Of a stretch of DNA of 64,000 nucleotides, positions 8,834 through 20,025 are shown one piece after another; the stretch's first letter is position 1, and each line of letters begins with the position of its first letter. Source of the DNA: Rhizobium sp. G21 (GTDB taxonomy: Bacteria; Pseudomonadota; Alphaproteobacteria; Rhizobiales; Rhizobiaceae); contig NZ_JACFXW010000001.1 in NCBI RefSeq assembly GCF_014158035.1, forward strand, positions 2,489,501 through 2,553,500, in the 5' to 3' direction. The notes beneath the pieces are model-generated. The model ran no database searches. It was not told where the DNA came from and saw only the letters and a program-made list of their open reading frames with translations. The position numbers and the translations under genes are program-made.

Positions 8834-10153
8834 ATGACGTCGTTTGGCGACACGATCTACGCACTCTCATCCGGGTCGCTGCCCAGCGGCGTGGCGGTGG
8901 TGCGCGTCAGCGGGCCGGAGGTGGACGCGGTGCGTCGCCATCTCCAACTTGGCGAGCTGGAGCCACGCGCCGCGCTGTTGAGGTCTGTGCGCGGGCAAGG
9001 CGGCGATCTGATCGACAGAGCGCTGGTCCTCCATTTCGCGAGGCCCCACTCGTTCACCGGCGAGGATGTGCTCGAACTCCATCTTCATGGCGGTCGAGCC
9101 GTGGTGCGCGCGGTTCTCGACGAGTTGGCCTCCGTACCGCACTGTCGCCATGCGGAGCCTGGAGAATTCACGCGCCGGGCATTCGACAACAATCGGCTGG
9201 ACTTGACTGAAGCCGAGGGCATCGCCGATCTGATTTCGGCCGATACCGAGATGCAGCGCCGTCTCGCGATGTCTCAGGCGCGGGGAGACCAAGGTCGGCT
9301 CTATCGGGAGTGGATGGATCGCCTGACCAGAGCGCGCGCTTTGATCGAGGCCGAGCTCGATTTCCCCGAAGAGGACGATGTACCCGGCTCCGTGAGCGAG
9401 CGGGTCTGGGCGGACGTGAATCAAATCGGAAACGAAATAAAATTGTTTCTCGATAGGGGCCGCATTGGTCAGATGGTGCGGGATGGCTTCAACGTCACGA
9501 TCATCGGACGTCCAAATGCAGGAAAATCTAGCCTTCTCAATTATTTGGCGCAACGGCCGGCTGCGATCGTAACAGATATCCCGGGCACGACGCGCGATCT
9601 GATTACCATTGATCTCGACCTGAGGGGATATCTGGTTCGTATCACCGATACGGCCGGGTTGCGGAACACGGATGAAGTCGTCGAGGCCGAGGGGATCAAG
9701 CGGGCGCTATCGTCTGCGCACAACGCGGACCTCGTCCTGAGCCTCCGCGAGACGGGTGATCACGATCCGTTCGAACAAATCGATTCGGAAGTGGAACATA
9801 TTTTTGTCGAGACCAAGGTCGATCGTTGCGTTCCCGCGGATCAGGCCGGGATGGCGATATCGACCGTTACGGGATTTGGCATCGAGGCGCTCATCGACGC
9901 TATTCTGACGAGGGTTGGGCTCGTCTTCGAAAATGGAACGCAAGATCTCGCGCCTGCGCGGTCACGTCATCAGACTCTTTTGGCTTCTGCGCTTTCGCAT
10001 ATTGGAAACGCTGAAATAGCTATCGATCAACCTCTTGAAATTCGATCTGAGACTCTCCGGCTTGCAGCGCGGGACCTGGGCCGAATTACTGGTTTTGTTG
10101 ATCCGGACGATCTGCTCGGAGTGATCTTCTCGGAATTTTGCATTGGGAAATGA
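8834..10153 (+). CDS. mnmE: tRNA uridine-5-carboxymethylaminomethyl modification GTPase MnmE
   Basis: A 439-residue MnmE. With MnmG it installs the cmnm5 group at wobble U34 of certain tRNAs. It has an N-terminal folate-binding domain (DTIYALSSG, GEFTRRAFDNNRLDL), an inserted G domain with GRPNAGKSSLLN near residue 225, DIPGTTRD and DTAG, and ends in the diagnostic CIGK with its catalytic cysteine. The ATG at 8834 matches family N-termini. mnmG follows after a gap holding a parS site. Confidence 0.95.
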   Translation: MTSFGDTIYALSSGSLPSGVAVVRVSGPEVDAVRRHLQLGELEPRAALLRSVRGQGGDLIDRALVLHFARPHSFTGEDVLELHLHGGRAVVRAVLDELASVPHCRHAEPGEFTRRAFDNNRLDLTEAEGIADLISADTEMQRRLAMSQARGDQGRLYREWMDRLTRARALIEAELDFPEEDDVPGSVSERVWADVNQIGNEIKLFLDRGRIGQMVRDGFNVTIIGRPNAGKSSLLNYLAQRPAAIVTDIPGTTRDLITIDLDLRGYLVRITDTAGLRNTDEVVEAEGIKRALSSAHNADLVLSLRETGDHDPFEQIDSEVEHIFVETKVDRCVPADQAGMAISTVTGFGIEALIDAILTRVGLVFENGTQDLAPARSRHQTLLASALSHIGNAEIAIDQPLEIRSETLRLAARDLGRITGFVDPDDLLGVIFSEFCIGK

Positions 10154-10180
10154 GTTGGGATTCTCGCATTGCGAGTCTCG

Positions 10181-10196
10181 CGTTTCACGTGAAACA
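10181..10196. other. parS: parS-like ParB-binding site 2
   Basis: CGTTTCACGTGAAACA matches the parS consensus except at the first base. It lies in the short mnmE-mnmG gap, about 2.6 kb before parA, and is the only intergenic one of the four sites. Confidence 0.88.
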
Positions 10197-10239
10197 CTGA
10201 CGCGTAACCGATTCGGAAACGCAACGAATGGAGTGTCAC

Positions 10240-12108
10240 ATGCATCGACGTTATGATGTCATCGTGGTCGGCGGTGGCCATGCCGGCGCAGAGGCTGCTT
10301 CCGCTTCCGCTCGGCTGGGCGCGAAAACGGCTCTCGTCACCCATAAAGCTTCCACCATCGGAGCGATGTCTTGCAATCCGGCGATTGGCGGGTTGGGCAA
10401 AGGACACCTGGTTCGTGAGATTGACGCTCTGGACGGGCTGATGGGACGCGTGGCGGACAAGGGCGGGATTCAGTTTCGGCTTCTTAATCGTAAAAAGGGC
10501 CCCGCGGTGCGCGGGCCACGAACTCAGACAGACAGAAGGCTTTACCGCGAAGCTATGCAGGCGGAAATCGGCGGGCACGCCCAGCTCGACGTTATCGAGG
10601 GGGATATCGTTGATCTGCTCCAGGATGAGCAAGGCGTTTCCGGCGTCGCCCTCGGCAGCGGGGATGTGATTTCATGCGGAGCCGTCGTTCTGACTACAGG
10701 CACCTTCCTGCGTGGTCTGATTCATATCGGCGACCGAAAGATCCCGGCGGGTCGCGTCGGGGAGAACCCTTCGATCGGACTGTCGGCGACACTTGCGAAG
10801 CTGGGGTTGAGGCTCGGCCGTTTGAAGACCGGGACACCTGCTCGACTTGACGGACGAACCATCGACTGGACGGGACTGGATCGACAGGGTCCGGACGAAT
10901 GCCCTTCACCCTTTTCTTTCATGACGGATGCGATCACCAATCCGCAAATTGATTGCGGAGTCACCCGCACGACCCCGGCGTCTCATAAGATAATTCAGGA
11001 CAATATCCATCTCTCGGCGATGTATTCCGGTCAGATCGAAGGCGTCGGGCCACGATATTGTCCGTCGATCGAGGACAAGATCGTTCGGTTCGGCGAGCGA
11101 GACGGCCATCAGATTTTCCTGGAGCCGGAAGGGCTGGATGATCCGACCATCTATCCCAACGGGATATCGACCTCCCTTCCTGAACATGTCCAGGCCGCCT
11201 TCATCCACAGTATCCCCGGCCTCGAGCGGGTCGCGATCCTGCAGCCGGGCTATGCGATTGAATATGACCATGTCGATCCCCGCGAATTGCATCCAAGCCT
11301 CGAAGTCAAGGCTTTGCGCGGTCTTTATCTGGCCGGCCAGATCAATGGCACGACCGGCTATGAAGAGGCGGCGGCGCAAGGGCTTGTCGCGGGGTTGAAT
11401 GCTGCGCGCCGTGTCGGCGGTATGGAGCCCTTCATTTTCAGCCGCACCGAATCCTATATCGGCGTTATGATCGATGATCTGACGTCCAGAGGCGTGAGTG
11501 AACCTTATCGCATGTTTACCTCTCGGGCCGAGTTCCGCTTGTCGCTCCGGGCTGACAATGCCGATCAACGGCTGACGCCGATCGGATTGTCGCTGGGCTT
11601 GGTCGGCAAAGACAGACGAGAGCGTTTCAACGCCTATCTGCAGGATCTTGATTCTGTCCGGGATCGTTTGAAGGGCTACAGCCTAACACCGAGCGAGGCA
11701 TCAAAGTACGGTCTCCGGATCAATCAGGATGGGCAGCGCCGCAGCGCATATGAACTTCTGTCCTACCCGGACATGAATCTCGACCGTTTGGGAGCGGTGT
11801 GGCCCGATCTGAATGTTGTTCCAAAATGGAGTCGGGATGCGATCGAGATCGAAGCTGCCTATGCCGTATATTTGGACCGCCAAGCGACGGAGGCAGCGGA
11901 GACGCGACGAGAAGAAGAACGTCTCATTCCCGAAGATCTCGATTTTTCGGAGCTTCCTGGTCTGTCGGCAGAATTGAAGTCGAAGCTCGGTCGTTTCAAG
12001 CCGCGGAATATTGCGCAAGCGGCAAAAATCGATGGCATGACCCCAGCGGCCATCACACTATTGCTGACGACGATCAAAAAGCGCGAACAATTACGGAAGG
12101 TTGGTTGA
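10240..12108 (+). CDS. mnmG: tRNA uridine-5-carboxymethylaminomethyl modification enzyme MnmG (GidA)
   Basis: A 622-residue FAD-dependent partner of MnmE in cmnm5U34 synthesis. The dinucleotide-binding [10 protein letters not shown] is at residues 11-20. The family blocks [20 protein letters not shown] and [12 protein letters not shown], and the C-terminal [16 protein letters not shown] region that contacts MnmE, are present. The ATG at 10240 has GGAG six bases upstream; an ATG at 10228 is less well placed. rsmG follows closely. Confidence 0.95.
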   Translation: MHRRYDVIVVGGGHAGAEAASASARLGAKTALVTHKASTIGAMSCNPAIGGLGKGHLVREIDALDGLMGRVADKGGIQFRLLNRKKGPAVRGPRTQTDRRLYREAMQAEIGGHAQLDVIEGDIVDLLQDEQGVSGVALGSGDVISCGAVVLTTGTFLRGLIHIGDRKIPAGRVGENPSIGLSATLAKLGLRLGRLKTGTPARLDGRTIDWTGLDRQGPDECPSPFSFMTDAITNPQIDCGVTRTTPASHKIIQDNIHLSAMYSGQIEGVGPRYCPSIEDKIVRFGERDGHQIFLEPEGLDDPTIYPNGISTSLPEHVQAAFIHSIPGLERVAILQPGYAIEYDHVDPRELHPSLEVKALRGLYLAGQINGTTGYEEAAAQGLVAGLNAARRVGGMEPFIFSRTESYIGVMIDDLTSRGVSEPYRMFTSRAEFRLSLRADNADQRLTPIGLSLGLVGKDRRERFNAYLQDLDSVRDRLKGYSLTPSEASKYGLRINQDGQRRSAYELLSYPDMNLDRLGAVWPDLNVVPKWSRDAIEIEAAYAVYLDRQATEAAETRREEERLIPEDLDFSELPGLSAELKSKLGRFKPRNIAQAAKIDGMTPAAITLLLTTIKKREQLRKVG

Positions 12109-12120
12109 ACATTGCCTGCA

Positions 12121-12756
12121 ATGCAAAAGAGTCTCCGCGACAAACTGATCGGCATGGGTGTTTCACGTGAAACGCTGAACCGGCTAGAAACGTTCGCGGA
12201 CGTGTTTGCCAAATGGGCGGCAGTCATCAATCTTGTGGCGCCGTCGACGAAGACGGATCTCTGGGAGCGTCATATACTCGACAGCGCTCAGTTGGTGACG
12301 CTGCAGCCGAATGCTGGACAATGGGTAGATCTGGGCAGCGGAGGCGGCTTTCCCGGAATCGTCACAGCGATTTTCCTGGCGGAGCGTGGTGACGGTCAGG
12401 TGCATTTAGTCGAGAGCAACCACAAGAAGGCTGCATTTCTCCGCGCCGCGCTTTCGGCGACCAACGGCAGGGGAATCGTGCACGCAGTCCGGATCGAAAC
12501 AGCACCAGATCTGATCAAATCTTGTGATTTCCTATCTGCGCGCGCGCTCGCGGAGCTTGATTTGCTTTTTGATTTTGCAGAGCCTTGGGCTTCGCGAAAC
12601 CCTGACCTCGTGTGCTACCTGCATAAAGGTCGGGATTACCGCAGCGAGGTAGAAAAATCGCGTAGGCGCTGGTCGTATGATCTGGTAAAACACACCAGCA
12701 TTGTGGAGCCGGATTCCGTGGTCCTTGAAATTCGGCGGCTCCAAAAGATAACTTGA
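12121..12756 (+). CDS. rsmG: 16S rRNA (guanine-527-N7)-methyltransferase RsmG (GidB)
   Basis: About 211 residues. RsmG uses SAM to methylate G527 of 16S rRNA. The SAM-binding [11 protein letters not shown] and the [10 protein letters not shown] motif are visible. It follows mnmG by 12 bases; a TTG at 12112 is an alternative start with better spacing from an upstream ggaagg. The MGVSRETL codons contain a parS-like site, a feature seen in rsmG of other alphaproteobacteria. Confidence 0.93.
   Translation: MQKSLRDKLIGMGVSRETLNRLETFADVFAKWAAVINLVAPSTKTDLWERHILDSAQLVTLQPNAGQWVDLGSGGGFPGIVTAIFLAERGDGQVHLVESNHKKAAFLRAALSATNGRGIVHAVRIETAPDLIKSCDFLSARALAELDLLFDFAEPWASRNPDLVCYLHKGRDYRSEVEKSRRRWSYDLVKHTSIVEPDSVVLEIRRLQKIT
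12159..12174. other. parS: parS-like ParB-binding site 3
   Basis: TGTTTCACGTGAAACG matches the parS consensus except at the last base. It is embedded in rsmG codons for VSRET, about 600 bp before parA. Confidence 0.88.
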
Positions 12757-12775
12757 CCTCATTTTGGTGGGCCGA

Positions 12776-13572
<797 letters not shown>

Positions 13573-13603
13573 CATTTCGGTGTCGAAATAGTCTGGTGTT
13601 GAC

Positions 13604-14488
13604 ATGAATGAAGATCCTTCAAAGCGTCGTCTTGGGCGCGGCCTCGCCGCTTTGATCGGCGAGATGGACCAACCTTTGTCGGTGCAGCAGGGCAAGCCGA
13701 CTGTCGGGCCGGATCGCCGGGTGCCGATCGAGATGGTGATCCGAAATCCGCGTAACCCGAGGAAGAATTTTCTCGAAGAAGAACTTCAGGATCTCGCTTC
13801 TTCGATTCGCCAGCATGGCATCGTCCAACCGGTCGTGGTGCGGACCATGCCGGATGGGAAATACGAGATCATCGCGGGTGAGCGACGCTGGCGCGCCGCG
13901 CAATTGGCGGGCCTTGTCGACATCCCGGTGATCATCCGCGATGTCGACGATCGGACAGCGCTGGAGTTGGCGATTGTCGAAAACGTTCAGAGATCGGATC
14001 TCAACCCGATCGAAGAGGCGATGGGGTACGACCAACTGATCGCCGAGCACGGCTACACGCAGAACGACCTCGGCGAAATTATCGGCAAAAGCCGCTCTCA
14101 CGTGGCCAACAGCCTAAGGCTGTTGAAGCTGCCCGATCCCGTTCGGGACATGCTTTATGATGGGAAACTGTCTGCTGGTCATGCCCGGGCGTTGATTCCG
14201 ACATCCGATCCTGTGGCGCTGGCTCGCACGATCGTCGCCAAGGGTCTTTCGGTCCGCGACGCCGAGCGTATAGCGCAAAACGATATCCGGGGCCATAGTG
14301 GCGCCGGCGGGGAGCGACCAAAAGCGGTCGAGCCGGATGCCGACACCTTGGCGCTGGAACGGACGCTTTCGGACAAACTGGGGCTTGAGGTCAAAGTCGC
14401 CCATAAGGGCGATGGCGGACGCGTGACGATCGCCTATAAGACGCTAGATCAGCTCGAAGAGCTCTGCCGTCTGTTGGAGAGAAGCTGA
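13604..14488 (+). CDS. parB: Chromosome partitioning protein ParB
   Basis: A 294-residue ParB. It is a CTP-dependent DNA clamp that loads at parS and slides along DNA, forming the segregation complex moved by ParA. RRLGRGLAALIG at the start is the ParA-interacting peptide. The NPRNPRKNF box, the CTP-binding GERRWRA motif, the ENVQRSDLNPIEEA segment, the helix-turn-helix (GKSRSHVANSLRLL) and a C-terminal dimerisation region are all present. It is convergent with holA, 10 bases apart. Confidence 0.96.
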   Translation: MNEDPSKRRLGRGLAALIGEMDQPLSVQQGKPTVGPDRRVPIEMVIRNPRNPRKNFLEEELQDLASSIRQHGIVQPVVVRTMPDGKYEIIAGERRWRAAQLAGLVDIPVIIRDVDDRTALELAIVENVQRSDLNPIEEAMGYDQLIAEHGYTQNDLGEIIGKSRSHVANSLRLLKLPDPVRDMLYDGKLSAGHARALIPTSDPVALARTIVAKGLSVRDAERIAQNDIRGHSGAGGERPKAVEPDADTLALERTLSDKLGLEVKVAHKGDGGRVTIAYKTLDQLEELCRLLERS

Positions 14489-14498
14489 ATCCGGCTAA

Positions 14499-15548
14499 CT
14501 AATTCCGCGCTTGTTTGCCTCTGCCGGCGATGAGGGTGGTAGCGAGCAGGGTTTGCAGCGCGATCGTGTCCTCGAGGCTGTTGCGCCGCCGACATTGCAG
14601 GATCGCGAAATGCAGCTGGTTGAGTTCACGGGCGATCAGGTCGCCCGTCCAGGCGCGCAGGGCCGCCTCGATCACCGGCTTTCTCCGAAAATGCAGATGG
14701 CGCCCATGCGCCGCGATGGCGTCTGCGGCGCTGGAGCGGCGTTCCTCCATATCGGAGCGCATCAAATCGAGCAGCTGCAATTGCCGCATCACGCCTTGAA
14801 TGACGAGGAACACCGGCGTCTTCGAGGCGATGACCTTCTGGGTAGCATGGAGAAACGCGTTCCGGTCGCCCTTCAGCACCGCGTCGACGGCGTCGTCGGT
14901 GGAAATGGCGCTGGCGTCGCCGATCACGGCGGCCACGTCGTCGGCCTCGATCGTCGGGCGGCCCAAGGCGTAGAGCGCCAGCTTGCGGATTTCGCCTCGT
15001 GATGCAAGCCTGTCTCCACCGAGCGATTCTGCAAGAAGCGCTCGCGCGTCCGGCGTGATCCTGAGGTCGAAAGCGGCCAATTCTTCATCGATCAATCCGT
15101 TCAACGCCCGGGCGTCGTCCGCATAACATGGAATGGCCATGGCGCCGGATGCCGTTTCGGCCGCTTTGCGAAGATTGACGCCCTTTTTGAGGTCTCCCGC
15201 TTCGATGATGATCCAGGCGCCCAGTTCTTTGTCGGCGCCGAGATTGGCGACCGCGTCCGCCAGTCCTTTGTCGGCGCCGGCGCCCTTGATCCAAATGAGT
15301 TTTTCGCCGCCGAACAGCCCTGTGGAACGGGCTTCGTCATAAAGGCGGCCTGGGTCGCCGGAGAGATCGGAGGCCTCTAGGCGCATGAAGGAGAAGGCGT
15401 CCTTGAGATCGACCTTGGTGGCGGCCGCCAAGGCTGCTGCGCGCTCGGACACCAGGCCGCGGTCCGGTCCATAAACGAGAAAGAGGCGGTGGTCGCCCAG
15501 CCGCCGCTTCAAGAAGGAATCGAATTCATGGGCCTTGATTTCGGCCAT
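14499..15548 (-). CDS. holA: DNA polymerase III delta subunit
   Basis: A 349-residue HolA, the clamp-loader subunit that opens the beta sliding clamp. The N-terminal IKAHEFDSFLKRR and LVYGPDRGLVSERA segments (a degenerate AAA+ site without a true P-loop) are typical of alphaproteobacterial delta. It starts one base after the lptE stop, so it is the third gene of leuS-lptE-holA, the same trio seen in many proteobacteria. Confidence 0.93.
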   Translation of the reverse strand: MAEIKAHEFDSFLKRRLGDHRLFLVYGPDRGLVSERAAALAAATKVDLKDAFSFMRLEASDLSGDPGRLYDEARSTGLFGGEKLIWIKGAGADKGLADAVANLGADKELGAWIIIEAGDLKKGVNLRKAAETASGAMAIPCYADDARALNGLIDEELAAFDLRITPDARALLAESLGGDRLASRGEIRKLALYALGRPTIEADDVAAVIGDASAISTDDAVDAVLKGDRNAFLHATQKVIASKTPVFLVIQGVMRQLQLLDLMRSDMEERRSSAADAIAAHGRHLHFRRKPVIEAALRAWTGDLIARELNQLHFAILQCRRRNSLEDTIALQTLLATTLIAGRGKQARN

Positions 15549-15549
15549 G

Positions 15550-16077
15550 TTACCGGCCGAGCCAAGCCGCGAGGTCGGCGCGGATGAGTTCAGCCAACTC
15601 TCGCGCCGCGCGATTTTCGGCGTCCCGCGTGGCGCGGATCTTGGCGTATTCCTGGGTGTTGAAATCGACCAGCGCCACCGCCGAACGATGGCCAGTCTTC
15701 AAAACTTCACCGGTCGACTTCCTGGTGAGAGTGAAATCGGCCTTGAGCACCAGACGCCCTGCCCGCTCCTGATCGCTGGAGCTATCGACGAGCACGCCGA
15801 CATTCCGGGTCTTCACCTTCAGGTCGACCTCATATTCGGGATTTACCGGCTCGCCCGCTCCACCAGCGGCGAGAAAGATCAGGTTGTTACGAACTTCCAG
15901 CTCGATTCGATCGTCGGCTTCGGAAAATTCGATGGATTTCAATGCGGCGTCCACGCCTGAGCCGGTCGCGTAAAGGGGTCGAACCTGGCATCCGGCGGAC
16001 ACCAGGAGGAGGCCGGCGGCGGCAACGCCGGCTATGCGCTTCAGCGGCGCTGCGAATTTGCGATCAGACGACGACAT
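15550..16077 (-). CDS. lptE: LPS assembly lipoprotein LptE
   Basis: A 175-residue lipoprotein. LptE plugs the LptD barrel that inserts LPS into the outer membrane. The signal peptide ends in a lipobox (LLLVSAGC, cysteine near residue 27), followed by QVRPLYA, which is common in rhizobial LptE. The ATG at 16077 overlaps the leuS stop by 14 bases. The position between leuS and holA supports the call, since LptE sequences are poorly conserved. Confidence 0.88.
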   Translation of the reverse strand: MSSSDRKFAAPLKRIAGVAAAGLLLVSAGCQVRPLYATGSGVDAALKSIEFSEADDRIELEVRNNLIFLAAGGAGEPVNPEYEVDLKVKTRNVGVLVDSSSDQERAGRLVLKADFTLTRKSTGEVLKTGHRSAVALVDFNTQEYAKIRATRDAENRAARELAELIRADLAAWLGR

Positions 16078-18694
16078 TGACGATCCTTTGCGGCACCACG
16101 ATGATTTTCTTCGGCGTCTTGCCCTCGAGCGCGGATTTGACCGCGTCGAGCGCCAGCACCGCCTGTTCGATCGAAGTTTGATCCGCATCGCGGGCGATTG
16201 TCAAATCGGCGCGCTTCTTGCCGTTGATCTGCACCGGCAGAGTGATCTCGTTTTCGGCGACGAGATCCTTGTCGAAGACAGGCCACTGGGCTTCGGCAAC
16301 GAGACCATCCTTGCCGAGCACCGTCCAGCATTCCTCGGCGAGGTGCGGCGTCATCGGCGCGATCAGATGCACGAGAATCTCGGCGGCTTCACGAACGGCC
16401 GCGATATAGGCCGCGTCCGCCTTGCCCGTGGCGACTGTGGTTAGCGGCTGAGCCAGAGCATTGACGAATTCGTAGATGCGAGCCACGGCCTTGTTGAAGC
16501 CGAGGCGCTCGTAGTCACCTTCGACCGCCTTCAGCGTCTTGTGCGCCACCTGGGACACCGAGAGCGCATCGCCTTGCTTAGCCGGAGTCGCCTCGACTGT
16601 GTTCAGCTGTTCGGCGGCTTCGGAGATCAGGCGCCAGACGCGCTGCACGAAGCGATGCGCGCCTTCGACACCGCCTTCGGTCCAGATCACGTCGCGATCG
16701 GGCGGGGAGTCGGAGAGCACGAAGAAGCGGGCGGTGTCGGCGCCGTAGGAAGCGATGATGTCGTCGGGGTCGACCACATTCTTCTTGGACTTCGACATCT
16801 TCTCGATCGAGCCGATGGCGACTTCGTCGCCGCCGTCGAGCAGATAGGCCTTGCGCGCGCCGTCGACCTCTTCGATGCGGATCTGCGCCGGCTCGATCCA
16901 TTCGCGCTGGGCGCCTTCGCCGCGGCTATAGGTTTCATGCACGACCATGCCCTGTGTGAACAGGCCCTTGAAGGGTTCGACGAGACCAACATGGCCGGTT
17001 TCACGCATGGCGCGGGTGAAGAAGCGGGAATAGAGCAGATGCAGGATCGCATGCTCGATGCCGCCGATATACTGATCGACAGGCAGCCAGGCGTCGGCGG
17101 CAGCGGGATCCGTCGGCGCATCTTCCCACGGCGCGGTGAAGCGCGTGTAATACCAGGAGGAGTCGACGAAGGTGTCCATCGTGTCGGTTTCACGACGCGC
17201 GTCATGGCCGCATTGCGGGCAGGCGACATGGCGCCAGGTCGGGTGACGGTCGAGCGGATTGCCGGGCGTGTCGAAGGTGACGTCGTCGGGCAGTTGCACC
17301 GGCAGGTCCTTCTTCGGAACCGGCACGACGCCGCAGACTTCGCAATGGATCACCGGGATCGGGCAGCCCCAATAGCGCTGGCGCGAGACGCCCCAGTCGC
17401 GCAGGCGGAAGTTCACCTTGCGCTCAGCCTGAGGCGCGCCATGCAGGTCGGTTGCGGCCAAGCGGTTGGCCACTTCGTCGAAGGCTCTTTCGGTGGTCAT
17501 GCCGTCGAGGAAGCGGGAATTGATCATCACGCCGTCGCCGATATAGGCTTCGTCGGTGACGCGGAATTCGTCCTTATCAGCGCCTTCGGGCACCACGACC
17601 GGGGTGACCGGCAGGCCGTATTTGTTGGCGAAATCGAGGTCGCGCTGGTCGCCCGAGGGGCAGCCGAAGATCGCGCCCGTGCCGTATTCCATCAGCACGA
17701 AATTGGCGATGTAGACGGGGATTTCCCACGATGCGTCAAAGGGATGGCGGACGCGCAGGCCGGTGTCCATGCCCTTCTTCTCCGCTGTTTCCAGTGCGGC
17801 GAGCGAGGTGCCGGCGCGCCGGCAATCCTCGCAGAACTCTGCGATCGCAGCATCCTTAGCGGCGGCGGCCTTGGCGACCGGGTGGTCGGCGGAGATCGCC
17901 AGGAAGGAAGCGCCGAACAGCGTGTCCGGACGGGTGGTGTAGACGGTGATGTCCTTCAGATCGGCAAAGCCGTCATGCGGCACGACGTCCCAGCGAACGG
18001 TCAAGCCTTCCGAGCGGCCGATCCAGTTCTTCTGCATCAGCCTGACCTTTTCCGGCCAGTTCTCCAGCGTGTCGAGCTTGTCGAGCAGATCCTGGGCGAA
18101 ATCGGTGATCTTGAAGAACCACTGGGTCAGTTCGCGCTGTTCCACCAGCGCGCCGGAGCGCCAGCCGCGGCCGTCGATGACCTGCTCATTGGCGAGCACG
18201 GTCATGTCGACCGGATCCCAGTTGACCTTGGAGTTCTTGCGATAGACCAGGCCCTTTTCCATCATGTCGATGAAGAGGTGCTGCTGGCGCTTGTAGTAGT
18301 CGACGTCGCAGGTGGCGAATTCGCGCGACCAATCCAGCGACAAGCCCATGCTCTTCAGCTGCTTGCGCATAGCGGCGATGTTTTCGTAGGTCCAGGCCTT
18401 GGGGTGGACCTTGTTCTTCATCGCCGCGTTTTCGGCCGGCATCCCGAAGGCGTCCCAACCCATGGGATGCAGGACATTATAGCCGCGGGCGCGCTTGAAG
18501 CGGGCGACGACATCGCCCATCGCATAGTTGCGCACATGGCCCATATGGATGCGGCCCGAGGGATAAGGGAACATCTCGAGGACGTAATACTTCTCGCGCG
18601 GGTCGTTGTTGTCGGTTTCGAAGACTTTGCCTTCGTTCCAGCGTTGCTGCCAGCGGGGTTCGACCTCGCGCGGATTGTAACGTTCTGACGCCAT
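16064..18694 (-). CDS. leuS: Leucyl-tRNA synthetase
   Basis: An 876-residue class Ia synthetase that charges tRNA-Leu. The HIGH-type motif reads HMGH at residues 50-53 ([15 protein letters not shown]) and KMSKSKKN is near residue 632. A CP1 editing domain lies between them ([14 protein letters not shown]), as does a zinc-type cysteine cluster ([10 protein letters not shown] and CPQCG). I chose the ATG at 18694 because family members begin MASERYNP; an upstream in-frame ATG at 18748 is possible. A long antisense open frame is only a shadow of the high GC content. Confidence 0.96.
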   Translation of the reverse strand: MASERYNPREVEPRWQQRWNEGKVFETDNNDPREKYYVLEMFPYPSGRIHMGHVRNYAMGDVVARFKRARGYNVLHPMGWDAFGMPAENAAMKNKVHPKAWTYENIAAMRKQLKSMGLSLDWSREFATCDVDYYKRQQHLFIDMMEKGLVYRKNSKVNWDPVDMTVLANEQVIDGRGWRSGALVEQRELTQWFFKITDFAQDLLDKLDTLENWPEKVRLMQKNWIGRSEGLTVRWDVVPHDGFADLKDITVYTTRPDTLFGASFLAISADHPVAKAAAAKDAAIAEFCEDCRRAGTSLAALETAEKKGMDTGLRVRHPFDASWEIPVYIANFVLMEYGTGAIFGCPSGDQRDLDFANKYGLPVTPVVVPEGADKDEFRVTDEAYIGDGVMINSRFLDGMTTERAFDEVANRLAATDLHGAPQAERKVNFRLRDWGVSRQRYWGCPIPVIHCEVCGVVPVPKKDLPVQLPDDVTFDTPGNPLDRHPTWRHVACPQCGHDARRETDTMDTFVDSSWYYTRFTAPWEDAPTDPAAADAWLPVDQYIGGIEHAILHLLYSRFFTRAMRETGHVGLVEPFKGLFTQGMVVHETYSRGEGAQREWIEPAQIRIEEVDGARKAYLLDGGDEVAIGSIEKMSKSKKNVVDPDDIIASYGADTARFFVLSDSPPDRDVIWTEGGVEGAHRFVQRVWRLISEAAEQLNTVEATPAKQGDALSVSQVAHKTLKAVEGDYERLGFNKAVARIYEFVNALAQPLTTVATGKADAAYIAAVREAAEILVHLIAPMTPHLAEECWTVLGKDGLVAEAQWPVFDKDLVAENEITLPVQINGKKRADLTIARDADQTSIEQAVLALDAVKSALEGKTPKKIIVVPQRIVNVVV

Positions 18695-18852
18695 TTTTCT
18701 TGTCCGGGACCCTGAATTCTCGATCAAATCGGGGGTGACCTTCATCATGAAAGCGGGAGCGCGTCAAGTTTTTAGGCCGGTCGAAGCCGCTCCGGCTCTT
18801 GGCAAAGACAGGGGGCGGAGGCTAGGTAGGCGCAACGAAGAAGGAGCCGTTC

Positions 18853-19505
18853 ATGTCGACCGTCGAACGCTATCAAGAGATTCTCGCCCGCATCGCCAAA
18901 GCAGCCGATGAAGCCGGCAAATCCTCTCCGCAACTGGTGGCGGTGACCAAGACGTTTTCAGGCGAAGAGGTGCGGCCGTTGATCGAGGCGGGTCATCGCG
19001 TATTCGGGGAAAACCGGGTTCAGGAAGCGGAAGCGAAATGGCCGGCGCTCCGGACGGCGTTTCCGGATATCGAGTTGCGGCTGATCGGGCCGCTGCAATC
19101 CAACAAGGCCGAGGACGCCGTGGCGCTGTTCGACGTGATCGAAACCGTCGACCGCGAGAAGATCGCCCGCGCCCTGAAGGCCGAGATGGACAAGCAGGGC
19201 CGCAGCCCTCGCCTTTATGTGCAGATCAATACCGGGCTCGAGCCGCAGAAAGCGGGCGTCGCCCCGGACGACGCGCCCGCTTTCCTGTCCTTCTGCCGCG
19301 ATGACCTGGGTCTGGCAATCGAAGGGCTGATGTGCATTCCCCGGCGGACGAGAATCCCGGACCGCATTTCGCGCTGCTCGCCAAACTGGCCCGGGAAAAC
19401 GGCGTCGACAAGATGTCGATGGGCATGTCGGGGGATTTCGAGATCGCGACGGCCATGGGGGCGACGAGCGTCCGCGTGGGCTCCGCGATCTTCGGCTCAC
19501 GCTGA
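18853..19505 (+). CDS. yggS: PLP-binding protein YggS/PLPBP family, frameshifted
   Basis: A 217-residue protein when restored. The YggS family binds pyridoxal 5'-phosphate without known catalysis and maintains vitamin B6 and amino acid homeostasis. LVAVTKTFSGEEVRPLIEAGH (with the PLP lysine), FGENRVQEA and LIGPLQSNKAE are present. After GLMCIP the frame is lost; one extra C in the run at 19339-19342 gives PPADENPGPHFALLAKLA and then the family end SMGMSGDFEIAT and VRVGSAIFGSR. AAGGAG precedes the ATG. The restored end overlaps the convergent membrane gene by 9 bases. Confidence 0.9.
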
Positions 19506-19871
19506 GACGGGACGCGGCTGGGTGGCGACGACTGTCAGGAACAGCAGCATGGAGGCGAGCGCCAGAAGGCTGCCAACGATCGCCAGCCCCTCGCCTTGCC
19601 CTTGCACCGCCAGCGCGATGCCGGGCGCCAGCGTCACGACGCCGAGATTGGCGCAGACGACCTGAATGACGCCGAGCCGCCGAACGCCGGAGCCAGCGAG
19701 AGCGTAGTAGGAGCCGAACAGCGCCAGAAGAACCCCTCCGACGAGATTGAGATGGGCATGCGCCGGCGCCAGGGTGTGATCCTGTGCGATGCCCATATAG
19801 ATCCCCAGGCCCATGCCGATGGTGAGATAAAGTGCGGAAGCGATCCAGCAACTGCGAGAAAGTGTATTCAT
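19497..19871 (-). CDS. Small membrane protein resembling heme-copper oxidase subunit I
   Basis: A 124-residue protein with about four hydrophobic segments. The motif APAHAHLNLVGGVLLALFG resembles one helix of cytochrome oxidase subunit I, and short proteins with this motif are annotated in rhizobia as cytochrome-oxidase-like or hypothetical. It is far too short for an oxidase subunit, and I see no full set of metal ligands. GGAGGA precedes the ATG at 19871, which is why I prefer it to a longer start. It diverges from prpE. Function is unknown. Confidence 0.7.
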   Translation of the reverse strand: MNTLSRSCWIASALYLTIGMGLGIYMGIAQDHTLAPAHAHLNLVGGVLLALFGSYYALAGSGVRRLGVIQVVCANLGVVTLAPGIALAVQGQGEGLAIVGSLLALASMLLFLTVVATQPRPVSA

Positions 19872-20025
19872 AAAAGTCCTCCAGGGCGCGTTTGCCAGCC
19901 AGGCCTTGCGCTTTGTCAATTAAAACCGTCGTATCGCGTCGCATCTAACCCTTTGGTCGGATTGTCCCCATCCGCCCCTTCACGATAATTGCGCATCAGG
20001 CGGTTTCGATCGGGAGGCGGAAACG

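Noticed and set aside
16541..18688. A 715-residue open frame antisense to leuS
   Set aside because: High GC keeps the antisense frame open; there is no domain, and leuS is clearly the gene.
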